From contig NZ_QXGI01000002.1 of assembly GCF_003952025.1 (NCBI RefSeq), forward strand, positions 1 to 64,000: a DNA stretch of 64,000 nucleotides, in the 5' to 3' direction. Origin of the DNA: Bifidobacterium castoris. Its GTDB lineage: Bacteria > Actinomycetota > Actinomycetes > Actinomycetales > Bifidobacteriaceae. The translations under genes and the position numbers were made by a program. Positions 26,825 to 35,836 of the stretch are shown one piece after another. The notes under the pieces are model-generated. The model did no database searches. It was not told where the DNA came from and saw nothing but the letters and a program-made list of their open reading frames with translations. Position 1 is the first letter of the stretch, and each line of letters begins with the position of its first letter.

Positions 26825-28426
26825 ATGCCCAAGCGATGGTCACCGAGACGCACCGTGACGTTGCGTCGCATCCGTGTCATGACCTGCGCCGTCGCGCTCG
26901 TGCTCGCGTCGTGCCTCACCTTCGCGTGCACGGCCCGCAAATCGGTCGCGCTCGACGTCAACGGTGACACACGCTATCTGACGACCTACGCGACTACGGT
27001 GAGCGGCCTGCTGCGCGAACAGGGCGTCGACGTCAAGACGCACGACCTCGTCAAGAACACCGGCGACGGCACGCTCGTCGATAACGACGTCGTCACCGTG
27101 AAAAGCGCCTACCAGACGACGATCACGATCGACGGCCAGCAGATGCCGTTCTGGACGGTCGCGGACAGCGCCGAGCAGCTGCTCGACTTCTTCGAGCAGA
27201 ACGAGGTCGCCGCATCGCGCATCACCGTCGACATCAAGAACGTCTACAACCAGCTCACCGGCGGCATGGTCATCAACGCCGACGGCCCGGTCACGGTGAT
27301 CGCCGACGGCAAGACGTCGATCGCGCCGAACGGCAAGCTGCCGGCGGCGTCGATCCTCGATTCGAAGGGCATCACGCTCGGCAAGGACGACCGCGTCAGC
27401 GTGCAGAAGGACGGCGACGAGACGATCCTGCGCGTGCAGCGCGTGACCTACGGCGACAAGACGGAGACCGTCGCCATCCCGTACACGACGCGCACCGTGC
27501 TCGACGACACGCTCGAGCCGGGTGCACGGCGCGTCGACATGGCCGGCGAGAACGGCGAGAAGAAGATCACCTACCGCATCACCTACGTCGACGGCGTGCC
27601 GGTGGAGACGACGCAGACGAACGAGGTCGTGACGAAGACGGCGCTCGACGAGGTCGTCGCCGTCGGACCGGAGAAGGTCGAACTGCCCCAGGACGGCGCG
27701 GACGGCACAGGCGACGGCGACGCGGGCACCGACGCCGACACCGACGGAAACACCGGCACGGACGACGCTGCGGGCACCAGCACGGACGGCAGCGGCGAGG
27801 CGAGCGAGCCGACGCAGACGCCGAGCAACGAATCGACGCAACAGCCGTCGGCGCAGCCGAGCGCCGAGCCGACGCAGACGCCGCAGCCGACGCAGCAACC
27901 CACGCAGACGCAGACGCCGCAGCCGACGCAGACGCCGCAACCGACGCAGCAACCCACGCAGACGCCCAAACCGACGCAGACGCCGACCCAGACGCCGACC
28001 CAGACGCCGACCCAGCAGCCGCAGCCGACACAGCAACCCACGCAGACGCCCAAGCCGCAGCCGACTCAACAGCCGACGCAGCCGAGCACGCCGGCGGAGG
28101 ACTGCCGTCTGTGCCGCCCGTCGGCCTCCGCGGCGCAGGCCTATGCCGCCGGCGCCGCCGCGCAATACGGCTGGACCGGACAGAACTGGACCGACCTCGT
28201 GAAACTGTGGAACCGCGAATCGGGATGGCGTTGGAACGCCGAGAACCCGTATTCGGGCGCCTACGGCATCCCACAGTCACTGCCCGGCGACAAGATGGCC
28301 GCCTTCGGCACGAACTGGCGCGACGACGCCGCCGTGCAGATCGACTGGGGCCTGAGCTACATCGCGGGCCGCTACGGCTCGCCGATGAAGGCCTGGGAGC
28401 ATTCCGAACAGGTCGGCTGGTACTAG
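26825..28426 (+). CDS. rpfB: Resuscitation-promoting-factor-like protein (DUF348-G5-lysozyme-like)
   Basis: 533 residues, exported. A signal segment with a possible lipobox-like LTFAC lies at about 16-36. Three DUF348 ubiquitin-like repeats (KSVALDVNGDTRYLTTYATT and two more) are followed by a G5 domain (about 215-290, ending VVAVG), a Thr/Pro/Gln-rich linker of TQTPQPTQQP type (about 300-420), and a C-terminal lytic transglycosylase-like domain with Glu465 in LWNRESGW and AYGIPQSLP. This is the RpfB layout; such proteins cleave peptidoglycan to support regrowth and division. The following rsmA and ispE genes reproduce the rpfB-ksgA-ispE cluster of mycobacteria. GGAAAAGGGGG precedes the ATG. 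The linker codes repeat strongly, so its length may vary. Confidence 0.9.
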   Translation: MPKRWSPRRTVTLRRIRVMTCAVALVLASCLTFACTARKSVALDVNGDTRYLTTYATTVSGLLREQGVDVKTHDLVKNTGDGTLVDNDVVTVKSAYQTTITIDGQQMPFWTVADSAEQLLDFFEQNEVAASRITVDIKNVYNQLTGGMVINADGPVTVIADGKTSIAPNGKLPAASILDSKGITLGKDDRVSVQKDGDETILRVQRVTYGDKTETVAIPYTTRTVLDDTLEPGARRVDMAGENGEKKITYRITYVDGVPVETTQTNEVVTKTALDEVVAVGPEKVELPQDGADGTGDGDAGTDADTDGNTGTDDAAGTSTDGSGEASEPTQTPSNESTQQPSAQPSAEPTQTPQPTQQPTQTQTPQPTQTPQPTQQPTQTPKPTQTPTQTPTQTPTQQPQPTQQPTQTPKPQPTQQPTQPSTPAEDCRLCRPSASAAQAYAAGAAAQYGWTGQNWTDLVKLWNRESGWRWNAENPYSGAYGIPQSLPGDKMAAFGTNWRDDAAVQIDWGLSYIAGRYGSPMKAWEHSEQVGWY

Positions 28427-28545
28427 ACCACGACGCACGCCGACGGACGGGGCCCCGCCAGATCCCCCATCCGCAGCCGACCGCGGCCATCCATCACAGG
28501 AACGACGATCCGGACAACGGTCCAGAGAGAAGACGACACATCCAC

Positions 28546-29523
28546 ATGAGCGCACACGACGAACAGCGCACGGCCGCGACGGCCGTCGCGGCCGCATCGA
28601 CGACATCCACCGACCCTGCATCCGCGCCGTCCGCGACGGACGGGGCATCCATCGGAGGCCATCTGCTGGGCGCCGCCGACATCCGCCGCATCGCCGCCGA
28701 CGCCGGCATCAGCCCGACGAAGAAATTCGGACAGAACTTCGTCATCGATCCGGGCACCGTGCGCCGCATCGTGCGCGAAGCGGGCGTCGGCGCCGACGAC
28801 CATGTGCTCGAGGTCGGTCCCGGACTCGGCTCGCTCACGCTCGCGATCCTCGAGACCGGCGCGCATATGACAGCGGTCGAGATCGATCCGCCGGTCGCGC
28901 AGCGGCTGCCGGGCACGATCGGCGAGTTCATGCCGGACGCGGCCGACCGTCTGCGCGTCGTGCGCGCCGACGCGCTCACGCTCACGCCGCGCAATCTCCC
29001 CGACTTCGCCGGCGACGCGTCGTTCACGCTCGTCGCCAACCTTCCGTACAACGTCGCAACGCCGATCCTGCTCACGCTGCTCGAGCGCTTCGACAACCTC
29101 GGATCGTTCCTCGTCATGGTCCAGAAGGAGGTCGCCGACCGGCTGTCCGCGCAGCCCGGATCGAAGATCTACGGCACACCAAGCGTGAAGCTCGCATGGT
29201 ACGGCGTCGCGAAATCGGTCGGCACGATCGGCCGTAACGTCTTCTGGCCTGCCCCGAACGTCGACTCCGCGCTCGTGCATTTCGACCGCTACGCGCCGGG
29301 TGACGGACCGGCGGCGCACGCGAAGGCGGGACGCGAGGCCGTGTTCGCACTCATCGACGCCGCCTTCGGGCAGCGCCGAAAGACGCTGCACGCGGCGCTG
29401 AAGAAGGTCGTTCCGGAGGGCACCTTCGCCAAGGCCGGCATCGACATGACGCGCCGCGGCGAGACGTTGACCGTCGACGAATTCGTGCGGCTCGCCGACG
29501 CGGCGAAGGAGCTCGGCGCATGA
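28546..29523 (+). CDS. rsmA: 16S rRNA dimethyladenosine transferase
   Basis: 325 residues. RsmA/KsgA dimethylates two adjacent adenosines in the 3'-terminal hairpin of 16S rRNA, a late quality step of 30S assembly. PTKKFGQNFVID opens the domain, EVGPGLGSLT is the SAM site, NLPYNVATP is the catalytic NLPY motif, and a C-terminal helical domain ends in FVRLADAAKEL. The first 45 or so residues are Ala/Thr-rich and are not part of the family, so the true start could be later, although no better ATG or ribosome site is visible. The stop overlaps the ispE start by four bases (ATGA), indicating translational coupling. Confidence 0.93.
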   Translation: MSAHDEQRTAATAVAAASTTSTDPASAPSATDGASIGGHLLGAADIRRIAADAGISPTKKFGQNFVIDPGTVRRIVREAGVGADDHVLEVGPGLGSLTLAILETGAHMTAVEIDPPVAQRLPGTIGEFMPDAADRLRVVRADALTLTPRNLPDFAGDASFTLVANLPYNVATPILLTLLERFDNLGSFLVMVQKEVADRLSAQPGSKIYGTPSVKLAWYGVAKSVGTIGRNVFWPAPNVDSALVHFDRYAPGDGPAAHAKAGREAVFALIDAAFGQRRKTLHAALKKVVPEGTFAKAGIDMTRRGETLTVDEFVRLADAAKELGA

Positions 29524-30452
29524 ACGGCGCGATCGTGAGCGTCGACTGCCCGGCGAAGACGAATCTGACGCTGCACGTCGGCGAGCGGCATGAGGCGTGG
29601 GGCGGCCGCCACGCGCTCGACACGATGTACTGCGCCGTCGGCGTCTACGACACGGTCACGCTCGAACAGCGCGCCGCCGGCGCGGGCTGCTCGCTCGAGC
29701 TCTCCGGACAGTATCTGGGCGACCTCGCCGCGTCGAGCAGCGACATGCTGCGCAACCACGCTATGCTCGCGCTGTTCGCGATGGCGAGGGCCTGCGGACG
29801 CGAACCGGACGTGGCCGTGACGATCGAGAAGAACATCCCGGTCGGCGCCGGCCTCGGGGGCGGCTCGGCGGACGCCGCCGGCACGTTGCTCGGGCTCAAC
29901 GCACTGTGGGATCTGCATTGGCCGCTCGAACGGCTCGCGCCGATCGCGGCGACGCTCGGCGCGGACATGCCGTTCTGCCTCGTCGGCGGCTACGCGCACG
30001 GATCGGGCTACGGCGAGATCGTCACGCCGGTGGCGCCGGACGATCCGCGCATCACGGCGTTGCGCGCCGACGGCTGCGACGGCCGGGTGCTAGTCGGCGC
30101 CTACCGCGCGCAGCTGAGCACGCCGGAGGTGTATGCGGCCTTCGACGTGCTCGGCGGCGACGGTTCGCCGAACGATCTGCAGGCCGCGGCCGTGTCGCTG
30201 CACCCGCGTTCGGGCGTCGCGATCGAGCTGGCGAGGGCCGCCGGCGCGACGCGCGCCTTCATCTCGGGTTCGGGACCGTCCGTGTGCGCCTTCGTACCCG
30301 ACGACGCCGCCGCGCACGCGGTCGAACGGGCGTGGCTCGGCGCGCAGGCCGTCGACCGGCTCTTCGTGGCGCAGGCGCCGGTCACGCCGGTCGTGCAGGC
30401 GCCGGAAGGCCGGGCGGGCATGGCCGCCGACGACCCCGCAGCGTCAGCATAA
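29520..30452 (+). CDS. ispE: 4-diphosphocytidyl-2-C-methyl-D-erythritol kinase
   Basis: 310 residues, a GHMP-family kinase. It phosphorylates CDP-methylerythritol in the non-mevalonate isoprenoid pathway, which supplies undecaprenyl and quinone precursors. PAKTNLTLHVG is the substrate-binding start, PVGAGLGGGSADAAG is the ATP-binding GHMP motif, and FISGSGPSVCAF is motif 3. It starts inside the rsmA stop codon. The last 25 or so residues (PVVQAPEGRAG) extend beyond the usual end. Confidence 0.93.
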   Translation: MNGAIVSVDCPAKTNLTLHVGERHEAWGGRHALDTMYCAVGVYDTVTLEQRAAGAGCSLELSGQYLGDLAASSSDMLRNHAMLALFAMARACGREPDVAVTIEKNIPVGAGLGGGSADAAGTLLGLNALWDLHWPLERLAPIAATLGADMPFCLVGGYAHGSGYGEIVTPVAPDDPRITALRADGCDGRVLVGAYRAQLSTPEVYAAFDVLGGDGSPNDLQAAAVSLHPRSGVAIELARAAGATRAFISGSGPSVCAFVPDDAAAHAVERAWLGAQAVDRLFVAQAPVTPVVQAPEGRAGMAADDPAASA

Positions 30453-30497
30453 TGGGATAAGGTGAGACCACACACACCTCGTCAACAAGGGATAGGT

Positions 30498-31124
30498 ATG
30501 GCACAGAACAACGGGGCGCGCGAGGCCCGCAAGGCATACGTACGCAAGCGCCAGTCGATCGTGTTCGGCATCGTCGGCGTCGTGCTTGTCGTCGCGCTCG
30601 TCATCTCGACGCTCGTGTTCTTCCATGTGGGCGGCCTCGGCGAGACCCCGCAGAGCAAGGAGTCGGCGAACTACGGCCGCACCGCGCCGTGCGTGTCGCC
30701 GGCGGCCGACGGCTCGACGCCGAAGTACGTGGACAACCGCTCGGTTACGGTGCGCGTGCTCAACGGCACGCAGTTCTCCGGTTTCGCGCAGGCCGTCGCC
30801 GAGGCGCTCGAGAACCGCGAGTTCGTCGTGCAGGGCGTCGACAACTACGACAGTTCGAAGGTGGAACGCACGCTGATCGTCTTCGGCAAGAACGCGATCC
30901 CGCAGGCGTACACGCTCGCAAGCAACTTCAGCGACGCGCAGCTGGTCATGGACGACCGTTCCGACAAGCTCGTCGACGTCGTGCTCGGCGCGACGTTCAA
31001 GGATCTCGTGCCCACCGAGGACCTGCCGAAGACCGGCTCCGACATCCCGAACATCGAAGGCTGCAAGGCTCCGGACAAGATGACGTCGCTGCCGAAGGCG
31101 CCCGACCATACGGCGGTCGGCTGA
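30498..31124 (+). CDS. LytR C-terminal-domain (LytR_C) membrane protein
   Basis: 208 residues. A short basic cytoplasmic N-terminus, one membrane segment (about 22-46), and an extracellular LytR_C domain (about 75-170) with the core VTVRVLNGTQFSGFAQAVAEAL and ERTLIVFGKNAIPQAYTLA. The catalytic LCP part of LytR proteins is absent; stand-alone LytR_C proteins are common in Actinobacteria and thought to act in the cell envelope. AAGGGATAGG precedes ATG 30498. It follows ispE by 45 bases and is probably the last gene of the rpfB-rsmA-ispE run, which ends at the long palindrome just downstream. Confidence 0.8.
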   Translation: MAQNNGAREARKAYVRKRQSIVFGIVGVVLVVALVISTLVFFHVGGLGETPQSKESANYGRTAPCVSPAADGSTPKYVDNRSVTVRVLNGTQFSGFAQAVAEALENREFVVQGVDNYDSSKVERTLIVFGKNAIPQAYTLASNFSDAQLVMDDRSDKLVDVVLGATFKDLVPTEDLPKTGSDIPNIEGCKAPDKMTSLPKAPDHTAVG

Positions 31125-31129
31125 TACAC

Positions 31130-31200
31130 GTCAGGACGCGGTTTTGCGAACGCCCCGCACACACCATGTGTGCGGGGCGTTCGCAAAACCGCGTCCTGAC
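31130..31200. terminator. 34-bp perfect palindromic hairpin between convergent genes
   Basis: Bases 31130-31163 and 31167-31200 are perfect reverse complements around a CCA loop. The hairpin starts six bases after the LytR_C stop. There is no U-run. It could act on both converging transcripts, but its length far exceeds an ordinary terminator. A second inverted repeat of 17 bp (31221-31237 / 31252-31268) follows. Confidence 0.8.
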
Positions 31201-31353
31201 GATCATCCCGGCCGCATTCGGCGCCGATGGTGATCGCGGGTCAGGTCCCGGGCGATCACCATCGGCGCATACCGCACCCGCGCCGTTCGCAAAACGGCCG
31301 TTGCGCGATCATCACATGCACATGACGCACCCGGGACGTTCGCAGACCGTCCG

Positions 31354-32796
31354 TCACCGCGCGGCCATGCGCTCGTCGTACCAACGATGCAGCTCGGCGA
31401 CGGCGACGTCGTGCCCGACCGGGCCGTGGTCGAGACGGTAATCGAGCATGTGCCGGTATGCGGCGCCCACCTCCGGCCCCGGCTCGAGCCCCAGCTCGGC
31501 GATGATCTCGTCGCCGTTGAGATCCGGACGGATCGCCTTGAGATCCTCCTGCTCCTTGAGCCTGCGCACGCGCTCCTCCATCTCGTCCATCGCCGAGCTG
31601 AACACGAGCGCCTTGCGGCGGTTCTGCGTCGTCGCGTCGGCGCGCGTGAGCCGGTTGAGCCGTTCGTAGAGGGGGCCCGCGTCCTTGACGTAGCGGCGCA
31701 CGGCCGCGTCGGTCCACGGTTCGTCCACGTAGCCGTGGAAGCGCAGATGCAGGTTGACGAGATCGCTGACGTCGTCGACGATGTGATGGTCGAAGCGCAG
31801 CGCCTTGAGCCGTTTGCGCGTGAGCTTGGTTCCAACGGCGTCGTGATGGTGGAAGCTGACCTTGCCGCCCGGTTCGAACTTGCGCGTCTTCGGCTTGCCG
31901 ATGTCGTGCATGAGCGCCGCGAGGCGCAGCACGAGGTCAGGGCCGGGCACCGGGCCGTCGGGCCCCGTCTCGAGCGCGACCGCGCGGTCGATGACGATCA
32001 TCGTGTGCTCGAAGACGTCCTTGTGGCGGTGATGCTCGTCGATCTCCAGCTGCAGCGCAGGAATCTCGGGGAAGACGATGTCGGCGAGGCCGGAGTCGAC
32101 GAAGGCCTCGACGCCGGCGCGAGGCCGGTCGGACAGCAGCAGCTTCGTCAGTTCGTCGCGCACACGCTCGGCGGAGACGATCTCGAGCCGCGACCCCATG
32201 TCGCAGATCGCCTCGGCCGTCTCCGGCTCGATCGAGAAGCCGAGCTGCGCGACGAACCGCACGGCGCGCATCATGCGCAACGGGTCGTCGTCGAAGGACT
32301 GCCGCGGGTCGACGGGCGTGCGCAGCACCTTGCGCTGCAGGTCGTTCGCGCCGCCGAAGGGGTCGACGAACTCGAGCTGCGGCACACGCAGCGCCATCGC
32401 GTTGACGGTGAAATCACGGCGCGACAGGTCGCCTTCGAGCGAATCGCCGTAGCTGACCTCGGGCTTGCGCGATTCGGGGTCGTACACGTCCGAACGGTAG
32501 GTCGTCACCTCCACCTTGACCTCGGTGCCGTCGGGACGCCGGCGCAACGCGCCGAGCGTGCCGAACTTGCGTCCCATGTCCCAGAAGCCGTCATGCCCCC
32601 AACGCTTGAGGATCGGTTCGAACTCCTCGGGCCGCGCCGACGTGCAGAAGTCAAGGTCGTGCGAGGGCCGGTGCAGCAGCAGGTCGCGCACGGGGCCTCC
32701 GACGAGCGCGAGCTCATATCCGGCATCGGCAAACATCTCTCCCAGCTCAATGGCTTCCGGCCACACTTCGAAGTTCACAGGCTCCCTTTCCGGCAT
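31354..32796 (-). CDS. cca: CCA-adding tRNA nucleotidyltransferase
   Basis: 480 residues. It adds or repairs the 3'-CCA of tRNAs without a nucleic-acid template, which matters here because tRNA-Thr lacks an encoded CCA. The head domain has LVGGPVRDLLL and the metal-binding pair DLDFCT, followed by RRDFTVNAMA and DPLRMMRAVRFVAQLGF. A C-terminal HD domain contains HHRHKDVFEHTM and LMHDIGKP. It is the actinobacterial Cca/PcnA type. GAGG four bases before ATG 32796 supports the start; a GTG 21 bases downstream with AAAGGGAG is an alternative. It diverges from the NUDIX gene as in mycobacteria. Confidence 0.93.
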   Translation of the reverse strand: MPEREPVNFEVWPEAIELGEMFADAGYELALVGGPVRDLLLHRPSHDLDFCTSARPEEFEPILKRWGHDGFWDMGRKFGTLGALRRRPDGTEVKVEVTTYRSDVYDPESRKPEVSYGDSLEGDLSRRDFTVNAMALRVPQLEFVDPFGGANDLQRKVLRTPVDPRQSFDDDPLRMMRAVRFVAQLGFSIEPETAEAICDMGSRLEIVSAERVRDELTKLLLSDRPRAGVEAFVDSGLADIVFPEIPALQLEIDEHHRHKDVFEHTMIVIDRAVALETGPDGPVPGPDLVLRLAALMHDIGKPKTRKFEPGGKVSFHHHDAVGTKLTRKRLKALRFDHHIVDDVSDLVNLHLRFHGYVDEPWTDAAVRRYVKDAGPLYERLNRLTRADATTQNRRKALVFSSAMDEMEERVRRLKEQEDLKAIRPDLNGDEIIAELGLEPGPEVGAAYRHMLDYRLDHGPVGHDVAVAELHRWYDERMAAR

Positions 32797-32904
32797 TCGT
32801 CCTCACGCGGCGCGCGCGTCCCATCGGCGTTTCCGCCGGCACTTTTCTGCCCTTCAAGCATACCCGTATCCCATCGGCGGCAAAACATGAGTAAGGTGGA
32901 CTAT

Positions 32905-33570
32905 ATGACCACACCCGCAGACGTTGCACGCATGCTTGCCAACGCTGCGGTCAACCATGCCCGCAATCCGCTCGAGCCGGACGCGCTCATGTACACGTCG
33001 CAGTCGCAGACGCTGCGCATCGCGACGGACGAGGCGCGCACGAAACCCGATCCGCGCACGCCGACGCCGGCGATGATGCCGCGCCGCCGCACCGGCGACC
33101 GCCCGACGACCTTCGCGTCGCTCGACGCGCAGGAACTGCCGATCGTGCGCGAATACTCGGCCGGCGGCCTCGTCTTCGACGCGCGCGGCCGCGTCGCGAT
33201 CATCGCGCGTCACTCACGCAGCGGCCACCTCGAATGGTGCCTGCCGAAGGGCCATATAGAAAAAGGGGAGACGCCCCAGCAGACGGCCGTGCGCGAAGTG
33301 CACGAGGAGACCGGCATCCTCGGCGAGGTCGTCGATTCGATCGCCACGATAGACTATTGGTTCACCGGAACCAGCCAACGCGTCCACAAACTCGTCCACC
33401 ACTTCGCGCTGCGCCAGATCGGCGGAGAGCTGACGGTGGAGGGCGACCCGGACCATGAGGCCGAGGACGCCATCTGGGTGGACTTCGCCGATCTGGACGA
33501 CGTGCTCAGTTACCCCAACGAGCGTAAGATAGCTTGGCTGTACGCAAGGAAACTGAACAGGCAGGGCTAA
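32905..33570 (+). CDS. NUDIX hydrolase (MutT4-like)
   Basis: 221 residues. A disordered 75-residue start precedes the NUDIX domain, whose box is GHIEKGETPQQTAVREVHEE followed by TGI, with all catalytic Glu residues in place. NUDIX enzymes hydrolyse nucleoside diphosphates linked to another group; the substrate here is unknown. The position next to cca and before DUF6049/murJ matches Rv3908 (mutT4) of M. tuberculosis. AAGGTGG five bases before ATG 32905 decides the start over an in-frame ATG at 32887. One base separates its stop from the next start. Confidence 0.88.
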   Translation: MTTPADVARMLANAAVNHARNPLEPDALMYTSQSQTLRIATDEARTKPDPRTPTPAMMPRRRTGDRPTTFASLDAQELPIVREYSAGGLVFDARGRVAIIARHSRSGHLEWCLPKGHIEKGETPQQTAVREVHEETGILGEVVDSIATIDYWFTGTSQRVHKLVHHFALRQIGGELTVEGDPDHEAEDAIWVDFADLDDVLSYPNERKIAWLYARKLNRQG

Positions 33571-33571
33571 C

Positions 33572-35836
33572 GTGAACCGACGTCACACCGATCCGCACGT
33601 CCGGCGTCGTGCTTGGTGCGCGCTGCTGGTGCTGCTCATGGCGATCGCGACGGTGCTCGACGTGCAGACGCCCCGGGCGGCCGCGGACGAAGGCGACGCC
33701 GCGACGGCCGACGTGCCAGGCGTGGCGCTCTCCGTCGAATCGCTCACGGCCGTCGTCACGGAGACCTCCGGATTCTCCGCGACGCTCACCGTCGAGAACC
33801 GCACGACGCAGACGATGCCCGCCGGCGTCATCGACATCCTGACGAACCCCGACTACAACTTCGTCTCCCGCACCGACGTGCAGGAGTGGGCCGACGGCGT
33901 CGCGCAGATCGACACGACGCATGAGCTCGCGCACGCCGACGTCGCGCCGATCCCGGCCGGAGGCCGCGTATCCGTGCACGCCGACCTCTCCCCCCACGCC
34001 TCCGCGCTCGCGGCGCTCACGACGTGGGGACCGCGGCCGCTGCGCATCCTCTACACCGCGCAGACGGCCGACGGCGCGCAGCCGACGGGCGCGTCGCTCA
34101 ACACCTACATCACGCGCTCGCAGGACGGCGTGGCCGGCGAGCGCACGCCGTCGATCGGCATGAGCGTCGTCATGCCGCTCACATCGCATGGCTGGAGCGT
34201 CGACACGCAGGCGCGCCAGCGGCTCATCACGTCGAACGAAAGCGACGTGCCGCCCTCGGCCATCGCGACGCTCGGCGAGGACGATCGCAAGGCGCTGCAC
34301 GACAAGGACCAGCTGAGCACGAAGTATCCGCAGCTGCAGGTCGTCGCCGACCCGAGCGTGCTCGAAACGCTCGGCACGCCGCATCTGACGGCGCTGATGC
34401 AGCCGGCGCGCTTCGACATCACCGCCTATGCGCGCGCCGACGATCCGCAGGCCTATGCGCGCGCCGGCGTCGGCAAGGACATGTGGAGCGCCGAAAGCGC
34501 GCTCGCGCAGCTGCGTGGCGCGCTCAGCGACACGTCGGCGAGCGCGCCGACGATCGCATGGCAGGGCTCCGACAGCTGGACGATGGACGCGCTCGACGCG
34601 GCGCGCGAGGCCGGCTATGACACGGTGATCGCGACCGGCGACTTCAACATCGCCGACGATTCGACGGCGCAGACGCTCGTCTACCGTGTGCCGACCGAAC
34701 ATGGCGACGTCACCGTGCTCGGCGCGCAACCGACGCTCACGGCGCTCGCGAACGCGCATGCCTCGTCGCAGCATGCGCGCGCCGAACGCACCGACGCGGG
34801 ACGCATCGCGCGCTTCATCGCGCAGAGCGCGTTCTACCAGATGGAGCAGCCCTACGCGCAGCGCACGTTGCTCGTCTGCTTCGGCGAGGACGCCACCGCG
34901 CAGGAGGTCAGGATGCTGATGGACGCGCTCGGCGACGCGAGCTGGATCGATCTGAAGTCGCTCGCCGATCTCACGGGTCAGGACACGCTCATCGACTCCG
35001 CGTTGACGCCGCAGCTGATCGACGAGAACGTCGGCCTCTCCGCCGGCCGCGCCGAGACGGTCCGCGAGACGCTCGTGCAGCTCGGCGCAAGCCGCGACGA
35101 CCTGACACGGCTCGCCTCGTCGATCCTCGGCGGGAGGGACGGCGCCGCGACGAATTCCGGCGGCGCGCCGAAGGATGACGCCAACGACGATGGCGACGCG
35201 GACGCGACAGACACCTCCTCCCCCACGGCGTCCGCGGCCGCGAAGGCGACCGTGGACGCGCAGTCGGCGCCGCCGGAGGCGTCCGACGGTTCGCGGCTGA
35301 CCGAGTCCGCATATGCGCGACGGCTGCTCGACGCCCATGACACGCTCGCGCTGTTCGCGCTGCAGGGCGACGCGGCCCTGTGCACGTCGATGGGCAAGGC
35401 CGCCCAGGAGCTCGCGGACGCGGCGCTCGGCGCAATCACGTTGAGTCCGTCCGGCAACATCAGCGTGCTGTCGGAGACGGCGTCGATGCCGGTCACGGTG
35501 AGCAACGGGCTGCCGTTCCCGATCGACGTGCGCGTCTCGTCGCGCACCGACGCGATCGAGATCGTCACGGCCCGCATGACCCCGATCACGGTGCCCGCGC
35601 ACGGCGAGGCGCAGGCGTCGATCTCGATCCGTGTGACGACCTCCGGCACGGCGGTCGCGCGCGAACAGCTCGTCGACAGGGACGGCGTCCCCTTCGGCGC
35701 CGTGCAGCAGACGTCGATCACCAGTTCGCTGCAGATCAGCGACAAGAGCGGTCTCGTCATCATCATCATCGCCGTCGCGCTCGGTCTGCTCGGCCTGTGG
35801 CGGCAGTTCCACCGCAAGAAGGATCCCGACGAATGA
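33572..35836 (+). CDS. DUF6049 secreted/membrane-anchored protein
   Basis: 754 residues with a signal peptide (hydrophobic core WCALLVLLMAIATVL, cleavage near RAAADE), a long extracytoplasmic part, and a C-terminal membrane anchor (VIIIIAVALGLLGLW) followed by a basic tail. No catalytic motif is recognised; there are Ig-like beta-rich ends and a central region like the DUF6049 family. It corresponds by position to Rv3909, between the NUDIX gene and murJ, and overlaps the murJ start by four bases (ATGA). It is therefore probably part of the MurJ lipid II export unit. The start codon is GTG. Confidence 0.8.
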   Translation: MNRRHTDPHVRRRAWCALLVLLMAIATVLDVQTPRAAADEGDAATADVPGVALSVESLTAVVTETSGFSATLTVENRTTQTMPAGVIDILTNPDYNFVSRTDVQEWADGVAQIDTTHELAHADVAPIPAGGRVSVHADLSPHASALAALTTWGPRPLRILYTAQTADGAQPTGASLNTYITRSQDGVAGERTPSIGMSVVMPLTSHGWSVDTQARQRLITSNESDVPPSAIATLGEDDRKALHDKDQLSTKYPQLQVVADPSVLETLGTPHLTALMQPARFDITAYARADDPQAYARAGVGKDMWSAESALAQLRGALSDTSASAPTIAWQGSDSWTMDALDAAREAGYDTVIATGDFNIADDSTAQTLVYRVPTEHGDVTVLGAQPTLTALANAHASSQHARAERTDAGRIARFIAQSAFYQMEQPYAQRTLLVCFGEDATAQEVRMLMDALGDASWIDLKSLADLTGQDTLIDSALTPQLIDENVGLSAGRAETVRETLVQLGASRDDLTRLASSILGGRDGAATNSGGAPKDDANDDGDADATDTSSPTASAAAKATVDAQSAPPEASDGSRLTESAYARRLLDAHDTLALFALQGDAALCTSMGKAAQELADAALGAITLSPSGNISVLSETASMPVTVSNGLPFPIDVRVSSRTDAIEIVTARMTPITVPAHGEAQASISIRVTTSGTAVAREQLVDRDGVPFGAVQQTSITSSLQISDKSGLVIIIIAVALGLLGLWRQFHRKKDPDE

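Noticed and set aside
26191-26967. Overlapping frames on both strands before rpfB
   Set aside because: No ribosome sites, no motifs, and they span a terminator and repeats; kept only as an unexplained interval.
26825-28426. A c-di-AMP riboswitch expected before rpf genes in some Actinobacteria
   Set aside because: The characteristic conserved purine-rich cores were looked for in 26380-26820 and not found by eye.
33506-35812. 768-codon minus-strand frame opposite the DUF6049 gene
   Set aside because: Arg/Val-rich shadow without domains. The plus strand fits conserved gene order and has a signal peptide and membrane anchor.
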